Made by a program: the position numbers and the translations under genes. A stretch of 64,000 bases of DNA from an uncultured Draconibacterium sp. (GTDB lineage Bacteria > Bacteroidota > Bacteroidia > Bacteroidales > Prolixibacteraceae), in assembly GCF_913063105.1 (NCBI RefSeq), contig NZ_CAJXYQ010000017.1, positions 46,491 through 110,490 of the forward strand, read 5' to 3'. Every line of letters starts with the position of its first letter. Positions within the stretch are counted from its first letter, which is position 1. Under the pieces are notes generated by a model. The model made no database searches, was not told the origin of the DNA, and saw nothing but the letters and a program-made list of their open reading frames with translations. Positions 17,209 through 28,137 of this stretch are shown piece by piece.

Positions 17209-19860
17209 TTAGCCAACAGCCACATTTATAATCTTTTTCGGTACAAAAATAAATTTGCGAACCGTTTTTCCTTCTAACCATTTAGCGGAACGCTCGTCGG
17301 CCAGTACCGTTTTTTCCACCTCATCTTTTGGCATATCCAAAGGCAGCTCAATTTTAAAACGCATTTTACCATTAAACGATACGGGGTATTCATGCGAGTC
17401 TTCGGTTAATAAATTCTGGTCAACTGCAGGCCAGGCCTCGTAGGCTAAAGTGTCATTATTTCCGTATAACGACCATAGCTCTTCGGCCATGTGGGGCGCG
17501 TAAGGTGCCAGAATTTTAGCAAAGGTCTCAGCTGTTTCCTTCGTCACCTTTCCTTTTTTAATGGCCAGATTGTTAAACACCATTAATGCCGAAATACCGG
17601 TATTAAACTTCAGGTTTTCGATATCGTGCTCTACTTTCTGAATGGTTTGGTGCAGCAGCTTTGCAACTTCCTTGTCTTCTTCGCCATCAACTATTTTAGT
17701 TGTATCGGCAAAAAAGCGGTAGGCACGTGCCAGAAAGTTAAACACCCCTTTTACACCATTTTCGGCCCAGGGTTTGCGCTCGTCGAGCGGTCCCATAAAC
17801 ATTTCGTACAAACGCAGCGAGTCGGCACCATAACGTTCAATTACATCATCAGGGTTAACCACATTCTTCAGCGATTTTGACATTTTTGCCACAATCTGCT
17901 TTAATTCTTCACCGCTTTCGGTATGAAAATATTTGCCGTCTTTTTCTTCCACCAAATCAGAAGCCACTTTTGCTCCGGTAGCCGTTTCGTAAGCAAAAGC
18001 CAAAATCATTCCCTGGTTGTATAGTTTTTGAAAGGGTTCGTCGGTAGAAACCACGCCCAAATCAAACAACACTTTATGCCAAAAACGCGAATAAAGCAGG
18101 TGCAGGACCGCATGTTCGGCACCACCTACATACAAATCAACGGGCATCCAGTATTGTTCTTTTTTCACATCGAAAATACTGTCTTCGTTATTTGGGTCGA
18201 TGTAGCGCAGGTAATACCAGCACGAACCGGCCCACTGCGGCATGGTATTGGTTTCGCGGCGGCCTTTGCGTCCGTTTTTATCGGTAACGTTTAACCAATC
18301 GCCGGCATTTGCCAGGGGCGATTCGCCACTTGCGCCTGGTGTATATTCTTCGAGGTTGGGCAATTCCAACGGTAGGTTTTCATCTTCCACCAAACTCACC
18401 TCTCCATCTTCCCAGTGAATAACCGGGAAAGGCTCGCCCCAGTAACGCTGGCGGCTAAACAGCCAGTCGCGCAGTTTAAAGTTTACGGTTGCTTTGCCAA
18501 TTCCCTCTGCTTCAAGCCACTCAACAATTTTCTGAATACCGGCCGCTTTGTTCAGACCATTGATATCCAATCCTGTTTCATTGCTCGACGAGTTAATGTA
18601 TGCACCATCCTCGGTCCAACAGGCATTGCCGGCCAACACTTCGTCGCGGTTGTCGGCATCTTTGGGGTCCAAAATACAGTTGATATCAATGTCAAACTCT
18701 TTTGCAAACTCAAAGTCGCGGGTGTCGTGCGCCGGAACAGCCATGATGGCACCAGTTCCGTATCCCATTAGCACATAATCGGCCACCCAAATGGGGATTA
18801 GTTTTTTATTCACCGGGTTTACGGCGTAACGTCCGGTAAAAACGCCGGTTTTTTCTTTAGCCAAATCTGTCCGATCAAGATCCGACTTTAAAGCAGCCGC
18901 TTTTATATAGGCTTCAACAGCTTCTTTTTTATCTGAAGTAACAATTTCGTTTACCAGCCCATGCTCGGGCGCAATTACCATATAGGTGGCCCCAAACAAA
19001 GTGTCAGGACGAGTGGTGTATACACGCAGGTTTTTATCCAAACCATCAATTGCAAAATCAACTTCAGCTCCGGTTGACTTGCCAATCCAGTTGCGCTGCA
19101 TGTCTTTTACACCTTCGGGCCAGTCCAATTCTTCCAATCCGCTTAACAAACGTTCACCGTAATGCGGAATACGCAGCAGCCATTGTTTCAGGTTTTTGCG
19201 AATAACCTGGTTGCCACATTTTTCGTGCGAACCGTCGGTCAACACCTCTTCGTTGGCACAAACTGTTTTACACGAGTCGCACCACCAAACCTGGGCATTA
19301 TCGTAATACGCCAAACGTTTTTCGCTGATGTACGATTTTACAGCATCATTGCCTTGCGCTTTTACCGCTTCAGGAATAGGCAACTCCGAAATCGGTCGTC
19401 CCTTTTGCTGCTCTTCGTCAAAATAAGTATCGTAAAGTTTTTTGAAAATCCACTGTGTCCACTTAAAATATTTTGGGTCGGTAGTATTAATCTCGCGGTC
19501 CCAATCGTAGCTTAAACCAATGGCTTTAATTTGTCTACGGAAATTATCGCAGTTTTTTTGAGTGGTAATAGCCGGATGAGTTCCGGTTTGTATGGCGTAT
19601 TGTTCGGCAGGTAACCCAAAAGCATCGTAACCCATTGGGTGCAACACATTAAAGCCCTTCATACGTTTGTAACGGCTTAAAATATCAGTTGCGGTATATC
19701 CTTCGGGGTGGCCTACATGCAAGCCGGCGCCCGATGGGTACGGAAACATATCAAGAATGTAATATTTTGGTTTCGAATAGTCATCTTCCGTTTTGAAGGT
19801 TTTATTGTCCTCCCAGTACTTTTGCCATTTCGGCTCTATTTCTGCGAATTTATATTCCAT
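17209..19860 (-). CDS. leuS: Leucyl-tRNA synthetase
   Basis: An 883-residue class I synthetase that charges tRNA-Leu in the cytoplasm. The HIGH motif appears as HVGH (48-51) in '[18 protein letters not shown]', and KMSKS is present as 'AKMSKSLKN'. The editing domain (about 220-420, with the '[19 protein letters not shown]' motif) and a C-terminal anticodon-binding region are intact. Length agrees with bacterial LeuRS (~860-900). A TATCTTTG box lies 35 bases upstream and a terminator follows, so it appears to be a one-gene unit. Confidence 0.98.
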   Translation of the reverse strand: MEYKFAEIEPKWQKYWEDNKTFKTEDDYSKPKYYILDMFPYPSGAGLHVGHPEGYTATDILSRYKRMKGFNVLHPMGYDAFGLPAEQYAIQTGTHPAITTQKNCDNFRRQIKAIGLSYDWDREINTTDPKYFKWTQWIFKKLYDTYFDEEQQKGRPISELPIPEAVKAQGNDAVKSYISEKRLAYYDNAQVWWCDSCKTVCANEEVLTDGSHEKCGNQVIRKNLKQWLLRIPHYGERLLSGLEELDWPEGVKDMQRNWIGKSTGAEVDFAIDGLDKNLRVYTTRPDTLFGATYMVIAPEHGLVNEIVTSDKKEAVEAYIKAAALKSDLDRTDLAKEKTGVFTGRYAVNPVNKKLIPIWVADYVLMGYGTGAIMAVPAHDTRDFEFAKEFDIDINCILDPKDADNRDEVLAGNACWTEDGAYINSSSNETGLDINGLNKAAGIQKIVEWLEAEGIGKATVNFKLRDWLFSRQRYWGEPFPVIHWEDGEVSLVEDENLPLELPNLEEYTPGASGESPLANAGDWLNVTDKNGRKGRRETNTMPQWAGSCWYYLRYIDPNNEDSIFDVKKEQYWMPVDLYVGGAEHAVLHLLYSRFWHKVLFDLGVVSTDEPFQKLYNQGMILAFAYETATGAKVASDLVEEKDGKYFHTESGEELKQIVAKMSKSLKNVVNPDDVIERYGADSLRLYEMFMGPLDERKPWAENGVKGVFNFLARAYRFFADTTKIVDGEEDKEVAKLLHQTIQKVEHDIENLKFNTGISALMVFNNLAIKKGKVTKETAETFAKILAPYAPHMAEELWSLYGNNDTLAYEAWPAVDQNLLTEDSHEYPVSFNGKMRFKIELPLDMPKDEVEKTVLADERSAKWLEGKTVRKFIFVPKKIINVAVG

Positions 19861-19894
19861 TTTCTCTTGTAATAAGATTCTGATTTTAAACGCG

Positions 19895-19902
19895 CAAAGA
19901 TA
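19895..19902 (-). promoter_or_regulatory. -7 element of the leuS promoter
   Basis: The minus strand reads TATCTTTG (TAnnTTTG consensus) 35 bases upstream of the start. A TTG lies upstream at a somewhat long spacing of about 23 bases, so only the -7 element is convincing. Confidence 0.5.
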
Positions 19903-20154
19903 AAGATTTTGTTGGATGGTTCTTTCAAAAAATCAGATACTTCTTCTTCCCCTGCTTATAGGCTTTATTCTGAGCATTTCTTCAAAATTATTTAAAACTC
20001 CTAAGCATTAGAACCAAAGTTCAGTTTTGATGTTGTTTATGATGCAATATTTTACGAATTTGGTTTGAGGACAAAATCACATAAGTGCATCGTTTGCAAC
20101 TTTGGTGAATGGACGAAATAAATAGAACAACACAAACCAATTTAAAAAGCAATA

Positions 20155-22077
20155 ATGAAAAAGAAAAGTATTTTTTATATGGCCGGACTGCTTATGCTCT
20201 TTTTCCTGTCGGGCTGTTTGGATGTTGATGATGGAAACACCAACGAAGAGGAGGTATTGTCGATCGAAAATGCGATTATTCCTAATGATTTTAATTATTC
20301 AACCCAAAGTGGGGTGAATGTTAAACTTACCGTTCCGGAGTTTTTGAGCAATGCAGTGGTTTCTTTACTAACCTACCAAAGTGGCCAGGACAGTATGCGT
20401 TTTGCGCGGGTTTCATTTAACGATGCCGGAGTTTTTGAATCGGAATTTGCAGTTCCGGCGTATATTGATACCATTTTGGCGAAATCAGACTACCTGGGGC
20501 TTACTCACGAGGTTATTATTCCAATCGTTAACGGAAAAGCAGAATTCGACTACCGCACTTTGTATTCGGTTGAGAAATCTGCATCAGGTTTCGATTATCC
20601 TGCACAACTAAAATCGGCTCTTGCCGGCACCTATACTTACCTGGGTTCGTACAACAGCTCGGGTGTACCATCGTACCTGATAGAACGCGACATTATTGAA
20701 CAAAATTTACTGGATGATATTAACGCCTCGCTTCCCGAGGGACAGCGCTTACCACAAAGTCATCCGGAGTACCTCGAAGATGGTACCCGGGCGAATATAG
20801 TTTTATCAAAAACAGCCGACGTGTGGGTTACTTTTGTTACCGAAGGAGCCGGCTGGAAAAACGCACTTGGCTATTATACCTACAAAACAAATGCGATACC
20901 GCGTTCTGTTGACGACATCGACGAGTTACGGGTAATATTTCCCAACGTATCGCAACAAGGTAGTGGTGGCGGATTAATACCGGGCGACAGGGTTTACCTT
21001 GGCCAGTTTGAAGGCGGAACAGTAATTTCGTGGTTTCTGGTGGCCGATGGCTGGAAAACCACAGAAGTGAGCGGAGGCAATGGCATTCATTTTTCGCAAG
21101 CTGAATTAAATGCCGAAACCGACGATAACCTGAAAACCCATATGGTAATGCTTTACGATAAGGCAAGGGAACAAATCCTACTTGGTTTTGAGGATGTTCC
21201 GCGAAACTGGAGCTGGTGCGATGATGACTTTAACGATGCCGTATTTTATGCAACGGCCAATCCAATTTCTGCCGTACACCTTGATAACGTTAAGTCGATT
21301 ACAGCAGCCAACGACTCTGATGGCGATGGAATAAACGACGAGCTTGATGATTTCCCTTACGACCCGGATAAATCGTTTAATAATTTTGCGCCATCTGAAC
21401 AATCGAACGGCACTTTAACTTTTGAAGATTTATGGCCCAGCAAGGGCGATTATGATTTTAACGACTGTGTTATTAACTACAACTTTAACCTTATTGCCAA
21501 TGCCCAAAACCTGGTTACCAGCATCGAGGCTTCGTTTGAAATCCATCATATCGGAGCTTCGTACCAAAATGGCTTTGGTTTCGAAATTCCTATTACCGCA
21601 TCAAAAATAGCCAGCGTTGACGGTTATGTGCTAAACAAAGGCTACGTAACACTAAATAACAACGGCACCGAACAAGGAAACAGCAAAGCAGTGGTAATTG
21701 TTGCCGAAAACGTGACACCACTGCAAGACGAAACCGTAACGGTTACTATTAATTTATTGGCCCCAATGACCAAAACAGAACTGGGCTCTGTTCCGTTTAA
21801 TCCGTTTTTAATTGCCAATGGCGAACGAGAACGAGAAATACATTTGGCAGATATGGCTCCAACTGACAAAGGAAGCAAATACCTTGGCGATAACGACGAT
21901 TACAGTAATCCGGCAACAGACCGCTATTACAAAACAGATCGCAATCTGCCCTGGGCCATAAATATTTACGATCCTTTTTCAGCATCGCCCGAGAAAATTC
22001 CGATTGACAAAACATATCCACGCTTTCTTTCATGGGCCAATTCCGGCGGAACACTTGAAAAAGATTGGTACAAATAA
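20155..22077 (+). CDS. LruC domain lipoprotein with DUF4114-like region
   Basis: A 640-residue surface lipoprotein: the signal ends in FFLSGC (Cys21). The middle region ('WSWCDDDFNDAVFYATANP') matches the Ca-binding-like DUF4114 type, followed by a thrombospondin-3-like 'DSDGDGINDELDDFPYDPDKSF' and then the LruC domain ('FEDLWPSKGDYDFNDCVINYNF'). Repeated Asp/Asn clusters suggest calcium binding. LruC proteins are known from Bacteroidota and some others, but their function is not well defined. It is transcribed alone and ends in a good terminator. Confidence 0.9.
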   Translation: MKKKSIFYMAGLLMLFFLSGCLDVDDGNTNEEEVLSIENAIIPNDFNYSTQSGVNVKLTVPEFLSNAVVSLLTYQSGQDSMRFARVSFNDAGVFESEFAVPAYIDTILAKSDYLGLTHEVIIPIVNGKAEFDYRTLYSVEKSASGFDYPAQLKSALAGTYTYLGSYNSSGVPSYLIERDIIEQNLLDDINASLPEGQRLPQSHPEYLEDGTRANIVLSKTADVWVTFVTEGAGWKNALGYYTYKTNAIPRSVDDIDELRVIFPNVSQQGSGGGLIPGDRVYLGQFEGGTVISWFLVADGWKTTEVSGGNGIHFSQAELNAETDDNLKTHMVMLYDKAREQILLGFEDVPRNWSWCDDDFNDAVFYATANPISAVHLDNVKSITAANDSDGDGINDELDDFPYDPDKSFNNFAPSEQSNGTLTFEDLWPSKGDYDFNDCVINYNFNLIANAQNLVTSIEASFEIHHIGASYQNGFGFEIPITASKIASVDGYVLNKGYVTLNNNGTEQGNSKAVVIVAENVTPLQDETVTVTINLLAPMTKTELGSVPFNPFLIANGEREREIHLADMAPTDKGSKYLGDNDDYSNPATDRYYKTDRNLPWAINIYDPFSASPEKIPIDKTYPRFLSWANSGGTLEKDWYK

Positions 22078-22097
22078 CCAGATAGGTACTCATTAAC

Positions 22098-22129
22098 AAA
22101 AAGGCCGGTAATGCAACACCGGCCTTTTT
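22098..22129 (+). terminator. Rho-independent terminator
   Basis: Stem GGCCGGT (22103-22109) / ACCGGCC (22118-22124) followed by T5, just downstream of the LruC gene. Confidence 0.9.
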
Positions 22130-22338
22130 ATTGTGGTTATGTAAGTTTTCATTTTGTTTTGCCTGAACACAATTTTTTACAGATTATAGCTTATAGCAAA
22201 TGTTCGCTATTAAAATACTGCCAACACACCAACGGAAGTGTTAATTTATCATTTTTAACAACGGTTTTTATGCTGAATAGCAACAAGATAACTTCTTTCA
22301 TTTTTTGTAACTTGAAGGTATAAACTAAAACCATTAAA

Positions 22339-23694
22339 ATGAGCACTAAAAACAGCAAGTTATTTGTTGACGATTTTATGAACTATGTTCGGGCAAAAGA
22401 CCCGGGACAACCTGAATTTCATCAGGCAGTACACGAAGTTGTTGAATCACTGGCCGATTTCCTTTTGGACAACCCGCGTTACCTTCATGCTCAAATACTG
22501 GAGCGAATGGTAGAAGCTGAACGCATCATTCAGTTTCGGGTGCCCTGGATTGATGACCGGGGAAAAATTCATATCAACCGCGGTTATCGTGTTGAGATGA
22601 ACAGTGCAATTGGCCCTTACAAGGGCGGTCTTCGTTTTCACCCAACTGTAAACCAGGGTATCCTAAAATTTCTGGCATTCGAGCAGGTACTAAAAAACAG
22701 CCTCACCTCGCTGCCCATGGGTGGCGGAAAGGGAGGGTCTGATTTCGACCCTAAAAACAAATCGGATAATGAAGTGATGCGTTTTTGCCAGAGTTTTATG
22801 ACCGAATTGTCAAGACATATTGGCCAGTACACCGATGTGCCGGCCGGCGACATTGGCGTTGGAGGCCGCGAAATAGGTTTCTTGTTTGGCCAATACAAAC
22901 GCTTACGAAACGAATTTACAGGCGTGTTAACCGGAAAAGGCGTTGAGTGGGGCGGCTCGCTGATACGACCCGAAGCCACGGGTTATGGCACGGTATATTT
23001 CGCCCAGGAAATGATGAAAACCAGAAATAAAAGTTTTAAAGGAAAAGTGGTTGCAGTTTCGGGCTCCGGTAATGTGGCACAATTTGCTACCGAAAAAGTT
23101 ATTGAACTGGGCGGCAAGGTAGTTACCCTGTCTGACTCCAGCGGATCGATTTACGACCCGGAAGGAATTAACCGGGAAAAACTCGATTATGTTATGGAAC
23201 TTAAAAATGTACATCGTGGACGCATAAAAGAATATGCCGACAAGTATGCCGTTCAATACCTGGAGAAACAACGCCCGTGGAGTGTAAAATGCGACGTTGC
23301 CCTTCCTTGTGCAACCGAAAACGAGCTCGATTACAACGATGCCAAGGTATTAACTGATAATGGCTGTTTTGTGGTAGCTGAGGGGGCAAACATGCCAAGT
23401 ACCGAAGAAGCCGTCCACCATTTTCTTGATACCAGAATACTTTATGGCCCGGGTAAAGCAGCCAATGCCGGAGGTGTAGCCGTATCAGGATTGGAAATGA
23501 CACAAAACAGCATGCGACTGGCCTGGAGCCGCGAAGAAGTAGACACAAAACTACACTCTATCATGCGAAATATTCATAAAATGTGCTTAAAGTACGGTAA
23601 AGAAAAATCGGGATTTACCAATTACGTAAAAGGTGCAAACATTGCCGGATTTGTAAAAGTTGCCAACTCAATGATGGCCCAGGGACTGGTATAA
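22339..23694 (+). CDS. gdhA: NADP-type glutamate dehydrogenase
   Basis: A 451-residue enzyme interconverting 2-oxoglutarate plus ammonia and glutamate. It has the hexameric GDH layout: N-terminal substrate domain with 'GPYKGGLRFHP' and catalytic Lys in PMGGGKGGSDFDP (K131), then a Rossmann domain with 'VAVSGSGNVAQFA'. The length (~450) and Ser in GSGNV favour the NADP-linked biosynthetic form. It is a single-gene unit with its own terminator. Confidence 0.97.
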   Translation: MSTKNSKLFVDDFMNYVRAKDPGQPEFHQAVHEVVESLADFLLDNPRYLHAQILERMVEAERIIQFRVPWIDDRGKIHINRGYRVEMNSAIGPYKGGLRFHPTVNQGILKFLAFEQVLKNSLTSLPMGGGKGGSDFDPKNKSDNEVMRFCQSFMTELSRHIGQYTDVPAGDIGVGGREIGFLFGQYKRLRNEFTGVLTGKGVEWGGSLIRPEATGYGTVYFAQEMMKTRNKSFKGKVVAVSGSGNVAQFATEKVIELGGKVVTLSDSSGSIYDPEGINREKLDYVMELKNVHRGRIKEYADKYAVQYLEKQRPWSVKCDVALPCATENELDYNDAKVLTDNGCFVVAEGANMPSTEEAVHHFLDTRILYGPGKAANAGGVAVSGLEMTQNSMRLAWSREEVDTKLHSIMRNIHKMCLKYGKEKSGFTNYVKGANIAGFVKVANSMMAQGLV

Positions 23695-23718
23695 TTACTA
23701 ACTAACAAGCTTTACGAG

Positions 23719-23753
23719 CAAAACCGGAGTGGCCTGTCCATGCCGGTTTTTTT
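23719..23753 (+). terminator. Rho-independent terminator of gdhA
   Basis: Stem AAAACCGG (23720-23727) / CCGGTTTT (23743-23750) with a T run, 25 bases after the gdhA stop. Confidence 0.85.
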
Positions 23754-23838
23754 AATGCCTGATAATTCACAAATAATTAGCCTTTACTTTACACCTAATT
23801 AATTAGTCCATAGCATCTTTGCAGCATACAATTGAATT

Positions 23839-24690
23839 ATGGCAAAGCAAGTGAGAACACCCGATGTAGTTGTAGTTTCAGATTTTCATCTCGCCACACA
23901 TGCCTGCAAGGCATTTGAAATTCACAAGTACCTAAAATCAATCCGGCCGAAACAGTTAATCCTGAATGGCGATATAATTGATGCCTGGCGTTTTTCGCGT
24001 AACTATTTCCCAAAATCGCATTTAAAGGTGGTGCGCCAGTTAATAAAAATGATGGAAAAAGGAACAGAGGTGGTATATGTAACCGGCAACCACGATGAAT
24101 TTTTACGCGAATTAGGCAACAGCACATTGGGCAAACTTCGGATTGTTGACCAGATTACCCTGACGTTGAACCAACAAAAAACATTAATCTTTCATGGCGA
24201 CATTATCGATTCAGTCATTCATAAAGCCAAGTGGCTGGCAAAATTAGGCGCTGCATCGTACGGAATGATTACCATGTTAAATAAGGCCATTAATTCCTTA
24301 CTAAAAGTATTGAACATCAAGTCAATTATTCTTTACAAAACAATTAAAGATTGGCTGGGGGCGCAAAATACCGAAAAATCGAGGTTTGAAAACAAACTCG
24401 CTAAACTGGCGTACGATAAGAATATTGACACCGTAATTTGCGGCCACACCCACAATGCCTCCGACAAGGTTTTGCATTACAACAATAAAACAATAAGGTA
24501 CATTAATACCGGCGACTGGGTTGAAAGCTTTACCGCGGCCGAATACGAAAACGGAGAATGGAGCTTATGCTGCTATGCTCCAGTCAATAAAATACTTGAA
24601 AAAAACGAGCCGGAACCGGAGGAATTTGCGATTCCAACAAAAAAAGAGTTATATGCCACACTATTCAACCAACTTGTTTTTAATAATTAA
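23839..24690 (+). CDS. LpxH-like metallophosphoesterase
   Basis: A 283-residue calcineurin-like phosphoesterase. Metal motifs are SDFHL (D15, H17), NGDIIDAW (D45), GNHDEF (N84, H85), HGD and GHTHNA. The arrangement resembles UDP-2,3-diacylglucosamine diphosphatase (LpxH), which acts in lipid A synthesis, and similar proteins of unknown substrate. It is cytoplasmic or peripherally membrane-bound with no signal peptide. The start ATG 23839 follows a plausible leader. It is 92 bases before a TonB receptor gene, but a shared transcript is uncertain. Confidence 0.88.
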   Translation: MAKQVRTPDVVVVSDFHLATHACKAFEIHKYLKSIRPKQLILNGDIIDAWRFSRNYFPKSHLKVVRQLIKMMEKGTEVVYVTGNHDEFLRELGNSTLGKLRIVDQITLTLNQQKTLIFHGDIIDSVIHKAKWLAKLGAASYGMITMLNKAINSLLKVLNIKSIILYKTIKDWLGAQNTEKSRFENKLAKLAYDKNIDTVICGHTHNASDKVLHYNNKTIRYINTGDWVESFTAAEYENGEWSLCCYAPVNKILEKNEPEPEEFAIPTKKELYATLFNQLVFNN

Positions 24691-24782
24691 CTCCCATCAA
24701 ATTGTATTGCCTGAAAACACACAGGGGCATAATTTTTGCTGTTGTGCCGCCGATTAATACATTTGCACAAAATTTTTCGGGA

Positions 24783-27185
24783 GTGAAGAGATTCTGCTTA
24801 ACAATTTTATTGCTGCTGTTTGTTGTTGCCAACCTGCTTGCACAATCGTATGTTACGGTTATGAATGCCAAAACCGGAAATGTTATTGAAAATGTTATTC
24901 TGGTAGCCGAAAGTTGTTTTACACAAACCGATGCCAACGGACGCGCCAAACTAAATGGTTTTTTACCCGACGAAAAAATACTGTTTAAACATTCTTCCTA
25001 TTTAATGTACACCTCCACACGTCAGAAAATTGAACGACAAGGACGTACTGTTTTATTGGTAGAAAACCCGGTGCGACTCGATGAAGTGGTTGTTTCGGTA
25101 AACCGCTGGAAACAATCTAAAACAGAAACACCCCACTCCATAAAAACCATTGATGCGGATGAAGTATTGCATTACAATCCTCAAACTGCTGCCGATTTGC
25201 TGGGAACAAAAAGCGGTGTTTTTATTCAAAAAAGCCAAATGGGTGGAGGTAGCCCAATGATTAGAGGTTTTGCAGCAAACAGGGTACTTTTAGTGGTTGA
25301 TGGAATACGAATGAACAATGCTATTTACCGAAGCGGTAATTTGCACAATGTTATTTCGGTTGATGCACAGAGCCTGCAAAACACCGAAATTATTTTTGGT
25401 CCGGGATCGGTAATTTACGGAAGCGATGCTCTGGGAGGTGTAATGAGTTTTAATACGCTTGCTCCAAAACTCTCCACAAAACAAAAGCTTGAATCGTTTG
25501 GAAAAGCCTATACGCGATACTCAAGTGCTAATTTTGAAAAAACAGGGCATTTCTCATACAACCTTGGCAGCAAAAAATGGGCTTCGGTGTTTAGTGCCAC
25601 TTATACCGATTTTGACAATATGCAGATGGGCACCACTGGTCCCGATGAATATCTGCGTCCGCAATATGTATCAAATTCTACCTACACGGGAACTGACTTA
25701 GCGATTGACAACGAGAATGATCGCGAACAAGTTTATACCGGCTACCACCAATTTAATATATTGGGCAAATTACGGTTCAGGCCAAATGAAATCCTTGATT
25801 TGGAGTTAAGTGCTCAACATTCGCAAACCAGCGACATTCCCCGCTACGACAGGCTAATACAGTACAACGGCGACGAATTAAAATACGCCGAATGGTATTA
25901 CGGACCGCAGGAATGGTCACTTATTTCGGGAAGGGCACAATTTGCAAAAGACCTGCTTTTATTCGACAAAGCAAACTTACTTTTAGGCTACCAGAATTAT
26001 ACCGAAAGCCGCCACGATCGGAAATTAAACAACAACATCCTTAGGCACCGTACCGAGCAGGTAAAAGTGTATTCCGCTAATCTTGATTTTGGAAAGATAA
26101 TCGACAAAAAAAGTGAACTATTTTATGGGTTGGAAACGTACTTAAATAAGATTGGGTCCAATGGTTTTTCCGAAGATTTAATTTCAGGTGAACAAGAAAA
26201 TATTGCTTCACGCTATCCCAACGATTCAAAATATTCCAGCCTGGCAGCGTATTATTCGTTTAAATATTCTATGAGTCCGAAAGTAATTTTCCAAATGGGC
26301 TCTCGTTTTACCTATACACATCTTGAAGGAGATTTTGATACCGAATTCTATTCCTTTCCTTTTAATGGGTTTAACATGAATAACTCGGCATTCAACGGCA
26401 ATCTGGGGCTGGTATGGCACCCTACCCCCGATTGGCAGATTAACATTCATGGCTCAACCGGATTTCGTTCGCCCAATATCGATGATGTGGCAAAAGTTTT
26501 TGATTCGGAACCCGGAACGGTTGTGGTGCCTAATCCCGACTTAAAACCAGAATACGCCCGCAACCTCGAGCTAAATATTATTCGCTCGCACCTTAATAAA
26601 GCCAAAATTGAACTAACCGGCTTTTACACCTGGCTAAAAGATGCTATGGTGCGCCGTACCTACGATGGATTGGGATACGACTCGATTTTTTACGATGGAG
26701 AATTAAGCCGGGTAGAAGCTTTGGTAAATGCGGAATCTGCAACCATTTACGGCACAAGCATTGCTGTTGAATACCTTTTTAACAACCAGTGGCGAACCCG
26801 AAACGACCTTACCTTTACCAAAGGTAAAGATGCGGAAGGCCTGCCCATGCGACATGTTCCTCCAACATTTGGCTCGTCGCACCTTATTTTTGAAGGGCCA
26901 AAGCTCTTCCTCGATTTTTACGTGAACTACAATGGCAAATTAACGTTTGATGATCTGGCACCCGACGAGCAGGAAAAGCCGCATTTATATGTTCCCGACG
27001 AAAATGGAGATCCTTATTCTCCCTCGTGGTGGACAGCCAATATCAAATCAAACTATCATTTCAACTCAAAACTCACACTCAGTGCCGGTATCGAAAATAT
27101 TCTGAACAAAAGGTATCGTCCGTATTCTTCGGGAGTTGTATCACCGGGCCGAAATTTTATTATTTCAGCCTTATTTAAGATTTAA
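24783..27185 (+). CDS. TonB-dependent outer-membrane receptor (heme-receptor-like)
   Basis: An 800-residue receptor. I start it at GTG 24783 because this gives a clean signal peptide (positive start, hydrophobic core, cut after LLAQ); the frame extends upstream to 24702 but adds a poor, non-signal N-terminus. A short carboxypeptidase-like domain follows, then the plug (~90-230, 'GVFIQKSQMGGGSPMIRGF...VVDGIRMNNAIYR') and the 22-strand beta-barrel. 'GFRSPNIDD' and 'VPNPDLKPEY' resemble the FRAP and NPNL motifs of heme/hemoglobin receptors, so heme uptake is a plausible but unproven role. Confidence 0.88.
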   Translation: MKRFCLTILLLLFVVANLLAQSYVTVMNAKTGNVIENVILVAESCFTQTDANGRAKLNGFLPDEKILFKHSSYLMYTSTRQKIERQGRTVLLVENPVRLDEVVVSVNRWKQSKTETPHSIKTIDADEVLHYNPQTAADLLGTKSGVFIQKSQMGGGSPMIRGFAANRVLLVVDGIRMNNAIYRSGNLHNVISVDAQSLQNTEIIFGPGSVIYGSDALGGVMSFNTLAPKLSTKQKLESFGKAYTRYSSANFEKTGHFSYNLGSKKWASVFSATYTDFDNMQMGTTGPDEYLRPQYVSNSTYTGTDLAIDNENDREQVYTGYHQFNILGKLRFRPNEILDLELSAQHSQTSDIPRYDRLIQYNGDELKYAEWYYGPQEWSLISGRAQFAKDLLLFDKANLLLGYQNYTESRHDRKLNNNILRHRTEQVKVYSANLDFGKIIDKKSELFYGLETYLNKIGSNGFSEDLISGEQENIASRYPNDSKYSSLAAYYSFKYSMSPKVIFQMGSRFTYTHLEGDFDTEFYSFPFNGFNMNNSAFNGNLGLVWHPTPDWQINIHGSTGFRSPNIDDVAKVFDSEPGTVVVPNPDLKPEYARNLELNIIRSHLNKAKIELTGFYTWLKDAMVRRTYDGLGYDSIFYDGELSRVEALVNAESATIYGTSIAVEYLFNNQWRTRNDLTFTKGKDAEGLPMRHVPPTFGSSHLIFEGPKLFLDFYVNYNGKLTFDDLAPDEQEKPHLYVPDENGDPYSPSWWTANIKSNYHFNSKLTLSAGIENILNKRYRPYSSGVVSPGRNFIISALFKI

Positions 27186-27279
27186 AATCAAGCTGATTTA
27201 TTATCTTCCTGAATATTTCACAACTTCAAATAGCTGACATTTAGTGCCTTTTCAGGCAATTAACAACAAAAAATAAATT

Positions 27280-27312
27280 CGCACACTAAAAATAAACTAC
27301 GTGCGTTTTTTT
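27280..27312 (+). terminator. Rho-independent terminator of the TonB receptor gene
   Basis: Stem CGCAC (27280-27284) / GTGCG (27301-27305) followed by T7. The loop is long (16 bases), so it is a moderate terminator. Confidence 0.6.
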
Positions 27313-27378
27313 AGTCAGAAGGCAGAAAACAATCTTACGAGAGAAGATTTTCATTTATTTAATTCGGTATTGCCTTCA

Positions 27379-27408
27379 AGAGGGACGCCAGGCGTCCCTC
27401 TTCTTTTA
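27379..27408 (+). terminator. Strong hairpin with T-rich tail, no gene upstream
   Basis: Perfect stem GAGGGACGC (27380-27388) / GCGTCCCTC (27392-27400) with a T-rich tail. It is ~70 bases after the previous terminator, with no gene between, so it may end a short RNA or act as a back-up terminator. Confidence 0.7.
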
Positions 27409-27458
27409 TTTGAACCATAAAGCACAGAAACAGTTATTTCAGGTAAGCAGTTAAAAAC

Positions 27459-28094
27459 ATGAATAAAATACATAACGAAACCCATTTTAAAGAGCTGTGC
27501 GACTGGTGTACCCATATCGAGCCAAAACTGGAACAGGTAATCAGGGAATTCGATTATCCGCCACTTTGGTACCGAAAACCTGATTTTGCAACACTCATTC
27601 TAACTATTCTGGAACAGCAGGTTTCCTTGGCATCTGCAAAAGCAGCCTACAATAAACTGCTTGAAAAGATAAAAAATCTTACTCCTGAGAATTTATTGAA
27701 ACTAACGGACCAAGAGTTGAGAGCCTGTTATTTTAGTCGCCAGAAAATACAATATAGCCGGACACTTGCCAACGAAATTGCCACTGGCAAACTCAACCTT
27801 ATTGAATTAAACGAAATGGATGAAGCAGCCATTCGTAAAATACTAATCAAACTAAAAGGCATCGGCAACTGGACCATCGATATGTATGTGCTGATGAGTC
27901 TTCATTTTTCTGATATATTCCCTCCCGGAGACCTGGCAACCATAAAAGCGGTTTATGAATTAAATCTAGTTTCGCCAGAATCAACAAAAGACGAGATCGT
28001 TGAGTACATGAAACGTTTCTCGCCAAACCGCTCGGTGGCAACCTATATTTTGTGGCATTATTACATTCAAAAACGCCGCCTCGTTTTGGAGTGA
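27459..28094 (+). CDS. DNA-3-methyladenine glycosylase-like protein (HhH-GPD)
   Basis: A 211-residue base-excision repair enzyme of the AlkA/HhH-GPD superfamily. The helix-hairpin-helix motif LKGIGNWTI (132-140) and the following catalytic Asp in 'FPPGDLATIKA' (D158) match the family. It would remove alkylated purines from DNA. It is shorter than E. coli AlkA (282) because the N-terminal beta domain is missing, as in many AlkA-like proteins. It is a separate gene between two TonB receptors. Confidence 0.9.
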   Translation: MNKIHNETHFKELCDWCTHIEPKLEQVIREFDYPPLWYRKPDFATLILTILEQQVSLASAKAAYNKLLEKIKNLTPENLLKLTDQELRACYFSRQKIQYSRTLANEIATGKLNLIELNEMDEAAIRKILIKLKGIGNWTIDMYVLMSLHFSDIFPPGDLATIKAVYELNLVSPESTKDEIVEYMKRFSPNRSVATYILWHYYIQKRRLVLE

Positions 28095-28137
28095 TTTAAG
28101 CCAGATTTTTTCGCGTACATTTTATTACCTTTAAACC

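Noticed and set aside
22111..22323. 70-residue plus-strand frame between the LruC gene and gdhA
   Set aside because: It begins inside a terminator, is rich in aromatic and Cys residues and matches no family; it looks like random open frame.
23201..23548. 115-residue minus-strand frame inside gdhA
   Set aside because: It is antisense to a gene with strong family motifs; its composition is that of a shadow frame.
24702..24782. Earlier start for the TonB receptor
   Set aside because: The extension is not signal-like, and the GTG at 24783 gives a proper signal peptide.
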